NCBI GenBank assembly: GCA_030599055.1
Contig: JAUVOS010000014.1
Span: forward strand, 1-18,860
From: Lutibacter sp.
GTDB lineage: Bacteria; Bacteroidota; Bacteroidia; Flavobacteriales; Flavobacteriaceae
Length of the DNA: 18,860 nucleotides
Direction: 5' to 3'
A program made the translations under genes and the position numbers. Of the stretch, positions 6,621 through 14,582 are shown one piece after another. The notes under the pieces were generated by a model. That model was not told where the DNA came from. It saw nothing but the letters and a program-made list of their open reading frames with translations, and did not search any database. The stretch's first letter is position 1. Every line of letters begins with the position of its first letter.

Positions 6621-8174
6621 ATGACAAATCAAGACAATCAATTCAAAAAAGTTATCTCGCATGCCAAAGAATATGGCTATGTAGTACAATCAAGTGAAAT
6701 CTATGACGGGCTAGGTGCAGTTTATGATTACTTACAAAACGGTGTGGAGTTAAAAAAAAATATACGTGAATACTGGTGGAAATCCATGGTGCAAATGCAT
6801 GACAATATTGTTGGAATAGACAGCGCTATTTTTATGCATCCAACAACTTGGAAAGCTTCAGGACACATCGATGCATTTAACGATCCCCTCATAGACAATA
6901 AAGACTCTAAAAAACGTTATCGTGCCGATGTCTTAGTAGAGGAGTATGCTGAAAAACTATTGATAAAAGCACAAAAAGAAATTACAAAAGCCGCAAAACG
7001 ATTTGGGGAATCTTTTGATGAAGAACAATACAAAACAACAAATCCAAGAGTCCTAAATTATCTTTCAAAAAGAGAGGAGGCGCTACAAAAAATCGGAAAA
7101 TATCTTGAAGCCAACGATCTAGTTGCTGTTAAGGCACTTATAGAAGAATTAGAAATTGCTTGTCCTGTTTCCGGATCAAAAAACTGGACAGATGTCAAAC
7201 AATTCAACCTTATGTTTGGCACAAAAATAGGAGCTTCTGCCGATAGCAATATGGATTTATATCTAAGACCAGAAACAGCTCAAGGTATTTTTGTAAACTA
7301 TTTAAATGTACAAAAATCAGGTAGAATGAAAATACCCTTTGGTATTGCTCAAACTGGAAAAGCCTTTAGAAATGAAATTGTAGCGCGTCAATTTATTTTC
7401 CGTATGCGAGAATTTGAACAAATGGAAATGCAATTTTTCGTACGTCCGGGAGAACAAATGAAATGGTATGAAACATGGAAAGAACGCCGTTTAGCTTGGC
7501 ACTTATCCTTAGGGCTTGGAGAAGAGAATTATCGTTTTCACAAACACGACAAACTCGCACATTATGCTGATGCAGCTGCCGATATTGAATTTAATTTTCC
7601 TTTTGGTTTTAAAGAATTAGAAGGAATTCATTCTCGTACTGATTTTGATTTATCGAGTCATGAAAAACACTCGGGTAAAAAACTACAATACTTTGATCCT
7701 GAAACTAACAAAAGTTATATACCGTATGTAGTTGAAACATCTATCGGTCTTGATCGAATGTTCTTGGCAATATTTTCAAAATCATTACAAGAAGAAATAC
7801 TTGAAAACGGAACAACTCGTACTGTTTTGCGTTTACCGGCTGTTTTAGCTCCCATTAAAGTTGCGGTTTTACCTCTTGTTAAAAAAGATGGCTTACCCAA
7901 AATAGCACACGAAATAATTACTGATTTAAGACTTGATTTTAATGTAGTTTACGATGAAAAAGATGCAGTTGGTCGTCGATACAGAAGGCAAGATGCCGCA
8001 GGAACTCCTTTTTGTGTTACCGTAGATCATCAAACATTAGAAGATAATACCGTTACAATACGTTATCGTGATTCAATGGAGCAAAAAAGGCTACAAATTA
8101 ATGATTTAAAAACTGTAGTTAAAGATGAAGTTTCCATAAGTAATTGGCTACAAAAAACAAGAGAAAAGAAATAA
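6621..8174 (+). CDS. glyQS: Glycine--tRNA ligase (class II, single-chain type)
   Basis: A full-length 517-residue glycyl-tRNA synthetase of the homodimeric eukaryote/archaea-like type found in Bacteroidota. It charges tRNA-Gly with glycine in the cytoplasm. Visible marks: the N-terminal AKEYGYVVQSSEIYDGLGAVYDY block; LRPETAQGIFVNYLN (about 215-229); class II motif 2 as TGKAFRNEI (about 245-253) followed by REFEQMEMQFF; motif 3 as ETSIGLDRMFLAIF (about 372-385); and an anticodon-binding domain from about 405 (APIKVAVLPLVKK to AAGTPFCVTVD). The last codons (residues REKK) fall inside a degenerate heptad repeat that runs on past the stop. Monocistronic by appearance, with an inserted element just upstream and more than 300 non-coding bases downstream. 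Confidence 0.97.
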   Translation: MTNQDNQFKKVISHAKEYGYVVQSSEIYDGLGAVYDYLQNGVELKKNIREYWWKSMVQMHDNIVGIDSAIFMHPTTWKASGHIDAFNDPLIDNKDSKKRYRADVLVEEYAEKLLIKAQKEITKAAKRFGESFDEEQYKTTNPRVLNYLSKREEALQKIGKYLEANDLVAVKALIEELEIACPVSGSKNWTDVKQFNLMFGTKIGASADSNMDLYLRPETAQGIFVNYLNVQKSGRMKIPFGIAQTGKAFRNEIVARQFIFRMREFEQMEMQFFVRPGEQMKWYETWKERRLAWHLSLGLGEENYRFHKHDKLAHYADAAADIEFNFPFGFKELEGIHSRTDFDLSSHEKHSGKKLQYFDPETNKSYIPYVVETSIGLDRMFLAIFSKSLQEEILENGTTRTVLRLPAVLAPIKVAVLPLVKKDGLPKIAHEIITDLRLDFNVVYDEKDAVGRRYRRQDAAGTPFCVTVDHQTLEDNTVTIRYRDSMEQKRLQINDLKTVVKDEVSISNWLQKTREKK

Positions 8175-8298
8175 GAGATAAGAAACAAAATTAATCGTGT
8201 TATTTTTTTAACCACATTTAGATACCTTTAGAAAAAAATACAACTCCAAGCTAGAATCAAAACTTCTTGCCTCTTGGTTCCTAACTCTTATGTCTATT
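8159..8298. repeat. Heptad repeat island after glyQS (inverted arms)
   Basis: The left arm is four 7-base units in a row at 8159-8186 (AAGAGAA, AAGAAAT, AAGAGAT, AAGAAAC), starting inside the last glyQS codons. The right arm is five units at 8264-8298 (TTCTTGC, CTCTTGG, TTCCTAA, CTCTTAT, GTCTATT), which read as the complement of the left type. The remainder of the 343-bp gap to porW (8299-8517) shows only AT-rich sequence, a weak 8-bp hairpin at 8378-8400 and a possible -7 box at 8425. No gene is seen in the gap. Confidence 0.5.
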
Positions 8299-8424
8299 TA
8301 AACATTACAAGTCATTAATAAACACATAATTACAAAAACATATTTTACATAAAATTTTAATCTTACTGTTAAGTAGTCACGTATTGATATTTAATATGTG
8401 GCAACTCTAAAACTTAAATCGTAA

Positions 8425-8432
8425 TAATTTTG
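8425..8432 (+). promoter_or_regulatory. Possible -7 box (TAATTTTG) upstream of porW
   Basis: Fits TAnnTTTG, 85 bases before the porW start. No TTG -33 element at the expected distance. This is the best candidate for a promoter of the porW-bactofilin-atpZ genes, but AT-rich sequence makes chance matches likely. Confidence 0.3.
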
Positions 8433-8517
8433 TAATTTTACCAGCCTTTTGTTATGTATACACACAATATTATAGCTTAAAAAAGGTTCATTTATTAGAA
8501 TCCAAAAATAGAAATCG

Positions 8518-10974
8518 TTGAAAAAATCTGTTTATATATTAGTAGTGAGTTTTTTGCTTATTGCTTCTTGCTCTACAAAGAAAAATTCATTCTTAAACCG
8601 TAAATATCACGGTACAACCGCAAAATACAATGTATTATACAATGGTAATATTGCCCTTGAGACAGGAATTGCTGATCTAGCAAATCAATACGAGGATAAT
8701 TATTGGGAATTATTGCCAATTGAACCCCTTCATATTGAAGAAGAAAAAGCCTTGAAAATACCGGGTGAAGGAGAAACTGAAAAGTCAAAAACTCCTTTTG
8801 AAATTGCCGAAGAAAAAGCAGTTAAATCCGTTCAAAAACACGGAATGTTTATCAATGACGAAGAACACAACAAACAAACAGATGCTGCTTACCTCCTTTT
8901 GGGAAAATCTCGTTATTATTCGCAACGTTTTGTCCCGGCTCTTGAAGCTTTTGATTATCTTTTAAAGAACTTTCACAACGATGATTTATCTGATAATCTT
9001 CGTATTTGGAAAGCAAAAACTCAGATTCGCCTACAAAATGAAGAAAGGGCTATAAAATCTTTGAGAAATCTGCTCGGTTATGCTCATATTGAAAATGAAA
9101 CTAAAGAGAATGCACATACTGCTCTTGCCATGGCCTATTTGGAAATGGATAGCATCCCACTGGTCATTGAGCAACTTAATAAAGCTACAGAAACACAGTT
9201 TGACAAGCCTCAATATGCTCGTAATCTATTTGTTTTGGGACAATTATACCGCCAAGTGGAAAATATTGATTCCTCACAAATTGCCTTTAAAAAGATTTTA
9301 GAATTTAAAAAATCTCCCTATAAATATAAAATGCATTCCTATCTTGAACAAGCAAAAAACATAACAGATAGTAGCGATTATTCAGGTTTACAAGATCAAT
9401 TTAAAAATCTTATCAAAACTTATGAAAACAAAGCCTATTTAAGCGAGCTATATTACCAAGCGGCTTTGATGGATTTTCGCGATGGTAATGACTCAATAGC
9501 ACTAGCCAATCTAACAAATTCCACACATGCTCCTTCAGCAAACAATTATCAAGTTGGCCTTTCTTATGAAAAAGCCGGTAACTATTATTTTGACAAAGCA
9601 AGTTTTGTCAAAGCAGGAGCTTTTTACGATAGTGTGTTAGCTTCCGTTAAAAATGATAATACAAAACGTATCCGAAAACTAAAACGTAAACGTGAAAGTT
9701 TAGAAGAAGTTATTTTATATGAAAATCTTTTAAAACACAATGATAGTATTTTAACTATCGTCGCTATGAGTGAATCAGAACGAATAGCTTATTTTGAAAA
9801 ACATATTGCAAAAATTAAGAAAGCTGATGATATTGCAGCTATCCAAAAAGAAAATCAAGAGAGATCTCAAGGAACAGGATTTGGAGACAATTCTAATCCC
9901 AACGATTTTTCAGGAAAAGGAACTACAGGTAGTAGTAAATGGTATTTTTATAATGCACAAGCAATAGGTTTTGGAAAAGCAGGCTTCCAAAGAATCTGGG
10001 GAAACAGACAATTAAAAGACAATTGGCGTTTATCTGAAGCATCTAATAACGTGGCTATCAGCACTCCAAGCGCAAGCTTGATGTCCGATAAGGCAATTGC
10101 TGAATCAAACAAATATGATATTAATTCTTATCTCAGTAAAATTCCTTCTGATGAAAAAGAAATACAAAAAATGTACGATGCTAATAGTAACGCGCTATAT
10201 CAATTAGGTTTGCTTTACAAAGAAAGGTTTAAAGAAAATGAGCTGGCAAGATTACGCTTGGAACGTTTTTTAAATGAAAAACCCAAAGAAAAATTGATTT
10301 TACCCGCAAAATACCATTTGTATAGAATCTACGAACAAACAGGGGATCCCAAACTCGCTAGAATCAAACAAGAAATGCTTACCGATTATCCCAATTCACG
10401 ATTCACTCAAATTATAGAAAATCCTGAAGAAGTCACAAATCCTAGCACCAAAAATAAGCCTGAAAAACATTATGAAGAAGTGTATTGCGACTATGAACTT
10501 GAAAAATATACAAGCACTCTTGAACAATGCAATCTTGCTATTAAGCAGTATGTCGATGATCCTATACAAGCAAAATTTGAATTATTAAAATCATATGCCA
10601 TCTATAAAATAGAAGGAAAGAAACCCTTTATGACAGAACTTGAATACATCGTCGTCAATTATCCAAAAACAGAAGAGTCCGAACATGCTCAAGATATGTT
10701 AGATTTTTTAAATGGGGTTAAAAAAACTACGAAAGAAAATAATACTAAAAATATAGTATTACCCGGAGGAAAGAAAAAAGAGGGAAAAGCCAATCCGGTT
10801 TCACTCCCCTCAGGGACTAATACAAAACAGAGAGAAAACCAAAGAAACTCATCTAATAAAACCAGAAATAAAGGGAATAATCCTCATTCTAGACCTCCAA
10901 AAGGTTCGGATACAAACCCTAACGGTGGTAATAATAATCAGAATAACAATAGCCCCGATAGTCTTGGTGGTTAA
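8518..10974 (+). CDS. porW: PorW/SprE-type lipoprotein of the type IX secretion system
   Basis: 818 residues, begun by TTG at 8518: a stop codon lies in frame at 8509-8511, and the TTG gives at once a full lipoprotein signal (KKSVYILVVSFLLIASC, Cys18 lipidated), so an ATG is not needed. The following STKKNSFLNRKYHGTTAKYNVLYNGNIAL is the typical start of flavobacterial SprE/PorW. The body is rich in TPR-like helical repeats (for example DAAYLLLGKSRYYSQRFVPALEAF and ALYQLGLLYKERFKENELARLRL). The last 70 or so residues are a disordered Lys/Asn/Gly/Pro tail. PorW is an outer-membrane lipoprotein needed for T9SS secretion and gliding, reported to tie the PorK/N ring to the translocon. It is followed at 58 bp by bactofilin and the atp genes. 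Confidence 0.9.
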   Translation: MKKSVYILVVSFLLIASCSTKKNSFLNRKYHGTTAKYNVLYNGNIALETGIADLANQYEDNYWELLPIEPLHIEEEKALKIPGEGETEKSKTPFEIAEEKAVKSVQKHGMFINDEEHNKQTDAAYLLLGKSRYYSQRFVPALEAFDYLLKNFHNDDLSDNLRIWKAKTQIRLQNEERAIKSLRNLLGYAHIENETKENAHTALAMAYLEMDSIPLVIEQLNKATETQFDKPQYARNLFVLGQLYRQVENIDSSQIAFKKILEFKKSPYKYKMHSYLEQAKNITDSSDYSGLQDQFKNLIKTYENKAYLSELYYQAALMDFRDGNDSIALANLTNSTHAPSANNYQVGLSYEKAGNYYFDKASFVKAGAFYDSVLASVKNDNTKRIRKLKRKRESLEEVILYENLLKHNDSILTIVAMSESERIAYFEKHIAKIKKADDIAAIQKENQERSQGTGFGDNSNPNDFSGKGTTGSSKWYFYNAQAIGFGKAGFQRIWGNRQLKDNWRLSEASNNVAISTPSASLMSDKAIAESNKYDINSYLSKIPSDEKEIQKMYDANSNALYQLGLLYKERFKENELARLRLERFLNEKPKEKLILPAKYHLYRIYEQTGDPKLARIKQEMLTDYPNSRFTQIIENPEEVTNPSTKNKPEKHYEEVYCDYELEKYTSTLEQCNLAIKQYVDDPIQAKFELLKSYAIYKIEGKKPFMTELEYIVVNYPKTEESEHAQDMLDFLNGVKKTTKENNTKNIVLPGGKKKEGKANPVSLPSGTNTKQRENQRNSSNKTRNKGNNPHSRPPKGSDTNPNGGNNNQNNNSPDSLGG

Positions 10975-11032
10975 ACAATTTATTACACATAGAAATTAAA
11001 AAATTCTAAAATAACCCTAACCCCTAATCATT

Positions 11033-11437
11033 ATGTTTACAGAAAAAAAAACAAATAGTTCCACAGAGTCCCAACGAAATATTATTGGTGCAACTACAGC
11101 AATAATTGGTGATATTTCATCAGACGGCGACTTTAGAATCGACGGAAAAATTGAAGGAAATATCAAAACTTCAGGACGACTAATTGTCGGAAAGAATGGT
11201 TTCATTAAAGGCACTATAGAATGTGCCAATGCTGATATTGAAGGCAAAATATCAGGAAAACTTACTTGTTCCAGTACACTTAACTTGAAATCTTCTTCAA
11301 TCGTTGACGGCGAAGTCCATATCGAAAAACTAGCTGTTGAACCAGGAGCGACTTTTAACGCCACTTGTAACATGAAAGGTGTAAAAGCACTGAAAAATGA
11401 TACTACCAAACAAGAAAGAAAAAAATCAGTTTCCTAA
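11033..11437 (+). CDS. Bactofilin (polymer-forming cytoskeletal protein)
   Basis: 134 residues, the usual size of a bactofilin. A short disordered N-terminus (residues 1-17) precedes the beta-helical DUF583 core of repeating six-residue turns, seen as GATTAIIGDISSDGDFRIDGKIEGNI, then GRLIVGKNGFIKGTIE, ADIEGKISGKL and SSSIVDGEVHIEKLAVEPGATFN. A short Lys-rich tail follows. Bactofilins self-assemble without nucleotide into filaments or sheets, usually on the inner face of the membrane, and act in cell shape or in placing envelope machinery. It sits 58 bp after porW, and its last 41 bases overlap the start of atpZ, so the two are probably translationally coupled. A CCCC block lies 8 bases upstream of the ATG. 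Confidence 0.93.
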   Translation: MFTEKKTNSSTESQRNIIGATTAIIGDISSDGDFRIDGKIEGNIKTSGRLIVGKNGFIKGTIECANADIEGKISGKLTCSSTLNLKSSSIVDGEVHIEKLAVEPGATFNATCNMKGVKALKNDTTKQERKKSVS

Positions 11438-11627
11438 ATATCTGACTTTGATGGGAATTGCTGCTCAAATGGGAGTAACAATATATCTCGGAGCTTTTTT
11501 TGGAAAAAAACTGGATGAAAAATATCCAAATGAAAAGAATTATTTTACTATTTTATTAACTCTTTTTTCTGTTTTTATAGCTGTATATATTATTATTAAA
11601 CAATTAAATAGAATAAACCAAGAGTGA
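11397..11627 (+). CDS. atpZ: AtpZ/AtpI family membrane protein
   Basis: 76 residues with two transmembrane segments (about 16-37, LTLMGIAAQMGVTIYLGAFFGK, and about 48-67, FTILLTLFSVFIAVYIIIKQ) joined by a short charged loop (KKLDEKYPNEKN). The MGxxxQMGxTIYLGxxFGKKLD pattern is that of the AtpZ/AtpI family encoded at the head of F-type ATPase operons, with proposed roles in ion supply (Mg2+/Ca2+) or assembly of the c ring. The ATG at 11397 lies 41 bases inside the bactofilin gene in another frame; the next ATG in frame (11450) would delete part of the first helix. Its stop overlaps the next start. Confidence 0.88.
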   Translation: MILPNKKEKNQFPKYLTLMGIAAQMGVTIYLGAFFGKKLDEKYPNEKNYFTILLTLFSVFIAVYIIIKQLNRINQE

Positions 11628-12007
11628 ATAAACAGCTATTATCTTTTGCAGCGAAGTTTACTATAAGTATTCTAATACTTTTCGGGGGACACATACTCAT
11701 CCTCCAACTTGTGGATGTACCCACAAACTATTCATTGTTAATTACGTCGTATGTCGTAAATTTCGTATTAGCTTTGGTGATAATTATTCTAATTATCAAG
11801 TATATCAATAAACTAAAAAACTATATTGGTTTTTTATTTATGGCAGGCAGTTTTCTGAAATTCGCCGTCTTTTTTATTTGGTTTTATCCAGTTTTTAAAG
11901 CAGATGGAAAAATTGATAGCCTTGAATTTGCAACGTTTTTTATTCCCTATGTTTTTTGTCTTTTATTTGAAACAAAAAAATTAAGTAGTGTTTTAAATGA
12001 GGTGTAG
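11624..12007 (+). CDS. Small membrane protein upstream of atpB (possibly DUF6168)
   Basis: 127 residues with a GTG start that overlaps the atpZ stop (GTGA at 11624-11627), so the two are translationally coupled. Four hydrophobic segments are seen: about 6-27, 38-60, 68-87 and 101-117. No catalytic motif. Position and size fit the slot that AtpI fills in other phyla, and the Phe/Lys-rich sequence resembles what is annotated in flavobacteria as DUF6168; this name is from memory and unverified. A role in ATP synthase assembly is suggested only by context. A 148-bp gap with a promoter box separates it from atpB. Confidence 0.75.
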   Translation: MNKQLLSFAAKFTISILILFGGHILILQLVDVPTNYSLLITSYVVNFVLALVIIILIIKYINKLKNYIGFLFMAGSFLKFAVFFIWFYPVFKADGKIDSLEFATFFIPYVFCLLFETKKLSSVLNEV

Positions 12008-12115
12008 CTTTAGAGGGAAAACACTTAAGTCAATCTATTTTGTGAGTATAAATATGCTATAAATGCATTCATAAAATCTCTTAAAAATAAATTTTTACTT
12101 GTGAATTATAAACAG

Positions 12116-12123
12116 TACCTTTG
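12116..12123 (+). promoter_or_regulatory. -7 promoter box (TACCTTTG) for the atpB-atpG genes
   Basis: Perfect TAnnTTTG match, 32 bases before the atpB ATG, predicting a start near 12129. A TTG lies at 12099-12101, closer (14-base spacer) than the usual -33 element. Together with the 148-bp gap this suggests the atp genes can be transcribed apart from porW-bactofilin-atpZ. Confidence 0.55.
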
Positions 12124-12155
12124 CAGGGTTTTTATTGAGTTTTTACAGTTATAGA

Positions 12156-13244
12156 ATGCATAAAAAGATACTTTATACCTTTGTTTTCCTTTTGTTTTGT
12201 GTTAATGCCTATTCTCAGCATAATTCTGAACCTACTGAAGAGCAACACGATGTTGAACAGCACGAAGAAAAAAGCCTAAAAGATAGAATCAAAGAAAATA
12301 TTCAACATCACCTTAAAGATTCACATGACTTTGTGTTCCTTTCTGACACAGAAAAAGGTAAGCATTATGGTTTCTCATTGCCTGTTATTCTTTGGGACAA
12401 TGGTTTAAAATTTTTTTCATCCTCAAAATTTCACCACGGTGAGACACTTGCAGAAGTAAATGGAAGCTTCTACAAGTTATATCACAATAAAATTTACAAG
12501 GTTGATGCTGCAGGAACAATAAACTACGACGAACACCATCATCCAACCAATGCAAAACCCCTTGATTTTTCGATTACAAAAAGCGTTTTAAGCATCATTA
12601 TTTTGGCTGTTCTTATGCTGTGGCTGTTTATTAGTATCGCTAGATCTTATGAAAAAAACAATGGAGTTCCTAAGGGAATTGCAGGATTCTTAGAACCTAT
12701 CATACTTTATATACGCGATGATATTGCTATTCCAAATATTGGTGAAAAACACTATGCTAAGTATATGAATTACTTACTCACTGTTTTCTTTTTTGTTTGG
12801 TTTTTTAATTTAATCGGGCTCACACCACTTGGGATTAATGTAACGGGAAATATTGCCATTACCACAGCTTTAGCGATTATTACCTTTTTAATCACACAAT
12901 TTTCAGGAAAAAAAACATATTGGAAACATATATTTTGGATGCCAGGTGTTCCTTGGCCAATGAAAATAATATTAGCACCTATTGAATTGTTAGGTGTCTT
13001 TATCAAACCTTTTGCACTTTTAATACGTCTGTATGCCAATATTTCAGCAGGACATATTGTATTGATGAGTTTAATAGGTTTAATGTTTGTATTTCACAAC
13101 TGGATAGGAAGTAGCTTAACGTTTATGTTAGCTTTTGCAATATCCTTAATTGAGATATTAGTCGCCTTGTTACAGGCATATATTTTTACCATGTTGTCTG
13201 CACTTTATTTCGGTTTTGCCGTTGAAGAGCACGACGATCATTAA
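12156..13244 (+). CDS. atpB: F-type ATP synthase subunit a
   Basis: 362 residues from the ATG at 12156; an upstream in-frame TTG (12135) is less likely because the ATG yields a clean signal peptide (HKKILYTFVFLLFCVNAYSQ). As is typical for Bacteroidota, the mature protein has a long periplasmic N-terminal extension, here rich in His and Glu (to about residue 140), before the five-to-six-helix membrane core. The essential stator arginine is R291 in LLIRLYANISAGH, equivalent to R210 of E. coli. Other conserved parts are FFFVWFFNLIGLTP and the C-terminal ALLQAYIFTMLSALYFG. Subunit a forms the two proton half-channels next to the c ring in the inner membrane. atpE follows after 32 bases. Confidence 0.96.
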   Translation: MHKKILYTFVFLLFCVNAYSQHNSEPTEEQHDVEQHEEKSLKDRIKENIQHHLKDSHDFVFLSDTEKGKHYGFSLPVILWDNGLKFFSSSKFHHGETLAEVNGSFYKLYHNKIYKVDAAGTINYDEHHHPTNAKPLDFSITKSVLSIIILAVLMLWLFISIARSYEKNNGVPKGIAGFLEPIILYIRDDIAIPNIGEKHYAKYMNYLLTVFFFVWFFNLIGLTPLGINVTGNIAITTALAIITFLITQFSGKKTYWKHIFWMPGVPWPMKIILAPIELLGVFIKPFALLIRLYANISAGHIVLMSLIGLMFVFHNWIGSSLTFMLAFAISLIEILVALLQAYIFTMLSALYFGFAVEEHDDH

Positions 13245-13276
13245 TTTTGAATGTTTAATTTTAATTATATTTAATT

Positions 13277-13468
13277 ATGGAAATTCCCGCAATTGTAGGA
13301 GCAGGTTTAGTAGTAATAGGTGCCGGTATTGGTATCGGTCGTATCGGTGGTTCTGCCATGGATGCTATTGCACGTCAGCCAGAGGCTTACGGAAAGATTC
13401 AAACAGCAATGCTAATTGCAGCAGCGCTTATTGAAGGTATTGGTTTTGCTGCATTATTCGCAGTTTAA
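13277..13468 (+). CDS. atpE: F-type ATP synthase subunit c
   Basis: 63 residues forming a two-helix hairpin: helix 1 with the Gly-rich GAGIGIGRIGG packing motif, the polar loop IARQPEA, and helix 2 with the ion-binding carboxylate Glu53 in ALIEGIGFAALF. The residue after the Glu is Gly and helix 1 lacks the Gln of sodium-binding c subunits, so proton coupling is the likely mode (inference). It is shorter than the 75-80 residues of many c subunits, which is common in Bacteroidota. Subunit c is needed in many copies per enzyme; the hairpin just downstream (13478-13515) may favour its expression over the genes behind it. Confidence 0.96.
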   Translation: MEIPAIVGAGLVVIGAGIGIGRIGGSAMDAIARQPEAYGKIQTAMLIAAALIEGIGFAALFAV

Positions 13469-13477
13469 CACAAACTT

Positions 13478-13515
13478 AATAACAGTTGCAAGGGTTGCTT
13501 GCAACTGTTATTTTT
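13478..13515 (+). terminator. Strong hairpin with T-run between atpE and atpF
   Basis: A perfect 15-bp stem (13478-13492 with 13498-13512), a 5-base loop GGTTG and a run of five T at 13511-13515. It has the form of an intrinsic terminator yet lies inside the operon, 9 bases after the atpE stop and 30 before atpF. It probably acts as a partial terminator or as a 3' stabiliser of the upstream mRNA, giving more subunit c than b and the later subunits. Confidence 0.75.
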
Positions 13516-13545
13516 AATTAAATAATTAAAAAAATACAATTAATT

Positions 13546-14046
13546 ATGGATAAATTATTAAACGATTTTTCTTTTGGTTTGTTTTTTTGGCAAATATTGC
13601 TGTTTCTATTATTGTTATTATTGTTGAAAAAATTCGCTTGGAAACCCATTCTTAACGCAGTAAAAGAGCGTGAAGAAGGAATCCTAAATGCACTAAAATC
13701 GGCTGAAGATGCTCGTAAAGAAATGCAAAACCTAACAGCAGACAATGAACGTATTCTAAAAGAAGCGCGTAATGATCGTGAAGAATTATTAAAAGAAGCA
13801 CGTACTATGCGTACAGAAATGATAGATGAAGCTAAAGGTGAAGCACAATTAGAAGCAGACAAGCTTATTGCAAAAGCCAAAGAAGGAATTGAAAATGAAA
13901 AGCAAGCTGCCATTACCGATTTAAAAAATCAAGTAGCCGATCTATCAGTTGGTATCGCAGAAAAATTAGTCAAAGACGAGCTGTCTTCCAAAGAAAAACA
14001 AGTTACGCTTATTGAAAAAATATTAAAAGACGTAAAACTTAACTAA
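13546..14046 (+). CDS. atpF: F-type ATP synthase subunit b
   Basis: 166 residues. One N-terminal transmembrane helix (about 10-28, GLFFWQILLFLLLLLLLKKF), the conserved FAWKPILNAVKEREEGI junction, then a long charged helix (about 40-150) rich in Ala, Lys and Glu that dimerises as the peripheral stalk linking subunit a to delta and alpha. The C-terminus (LVKDELSSKEKQVTLIEKILKDV) is the delta-binding end. The stop codon overlaps the atpH start by one base (TAATG), which favours translational coupling. The spacing to atpE (77 bp) is taken up by the hairpin at 13478. Confidence 0.96.
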   Translation: MDKLLNDFSFGLFFWQILLFLLLLLLLKKFAWKPILNAVKEREEGILNALKSAEDARKEMQNLTADNERILKEARNDREELLKEARTMRTEMIDEAKGEAQLEADKLIAKAKEGIENEKQAAITDLKNQVADLSVGIAEKLVKDELSSKEKQVTLIEKILKDVKLN

Positions 14047-14582
14047 TGAGTATTAGAGCAGCAAACAGATATGCAAAAGCACTGCTAGATTTAGCTCTAG
14101 AGAAAAAACAAGAAGAGCTCATCTATAAAGACATGCAATTTATCGCAGAAACAATTGCTGAGAATAGTGAATTGGAAATGCTTTTAAGTAGTCCCATTTA
14201 TAAAATAGCAAACCAAAAAAAGGCCCTAACTGCTGTTTTTGACAAAAAAATAAGTGCACTATCTAACAATCTTATCGATTTATTGGCAACCAATAAAAGG
14301 ATGCCTTTATTTCAGACTATTGCCAATCAATATGGTATTCTGTATCATAAAGTAAAAAACGTGGTTGAAGCAAATGTCACTACTGCAATTCCTTTAGATG
14401 ATGAAATGCGGAGACAAATTTTAACAAAAGCAAAAAAATTAGCTAAAAACAAAGAAATTAACTTAAAGAGTACTATTGATGAAAGTATCATTGGCGGCTT
14501 TATACTTCGTGTAGGCGATGTGCAAATTGATGCGAGTGTACTCAACAAATTAGGAAAATTAAAAAGAGAATTAAAAGAGTAG
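14046..14582 (+). CDS. atpH: F-type ATP synthase subunit delta
   Basis: 178 residues, the normal length for the OSCP/delta family. The N-terminal six-helix domain starts RAANRYAKALLDLALEK and binds the alpha N-termini at the top of F1; the C-terminal part carries the family signature around STIDESIIGGFILRVGDVQIDASV. Delta joins F1 to the b-dimer stalk. The start overlaps the atpF stop by one base. Behind it lies an unusual 158-bp gap with heptad repeats before atpA. Confidence 0.95.
   Translation: MSIRAANRYAKALLDLALEKKQEELIYKDMQFIAETIAENSELEMLLSSPIYKIANQKKALTAVFDKKISALSNNLIDLLATNKRMPLFQTIANQYGILYHKVKNVVEANVTTAIPLDDEMRRQILTKAKKLAKNKEINLKSTIDESIIGGFILRVGDVQIDASVLNKLGKLKRELKE

Noticed and set aside
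8378..8400. 8-bp hairpin (CACGTATT with AATATGTG) upstream of porW
   Set aside because: Short, AT-rich, no T-run, and no known operator resembles it; not enough to call a regulatory site.
12135..12155. TTG start extending AtpB by 7 residues
   Set aside because: The ATG at 12156 gives a clean signal peptide directly; the extension would put polar residues before it.
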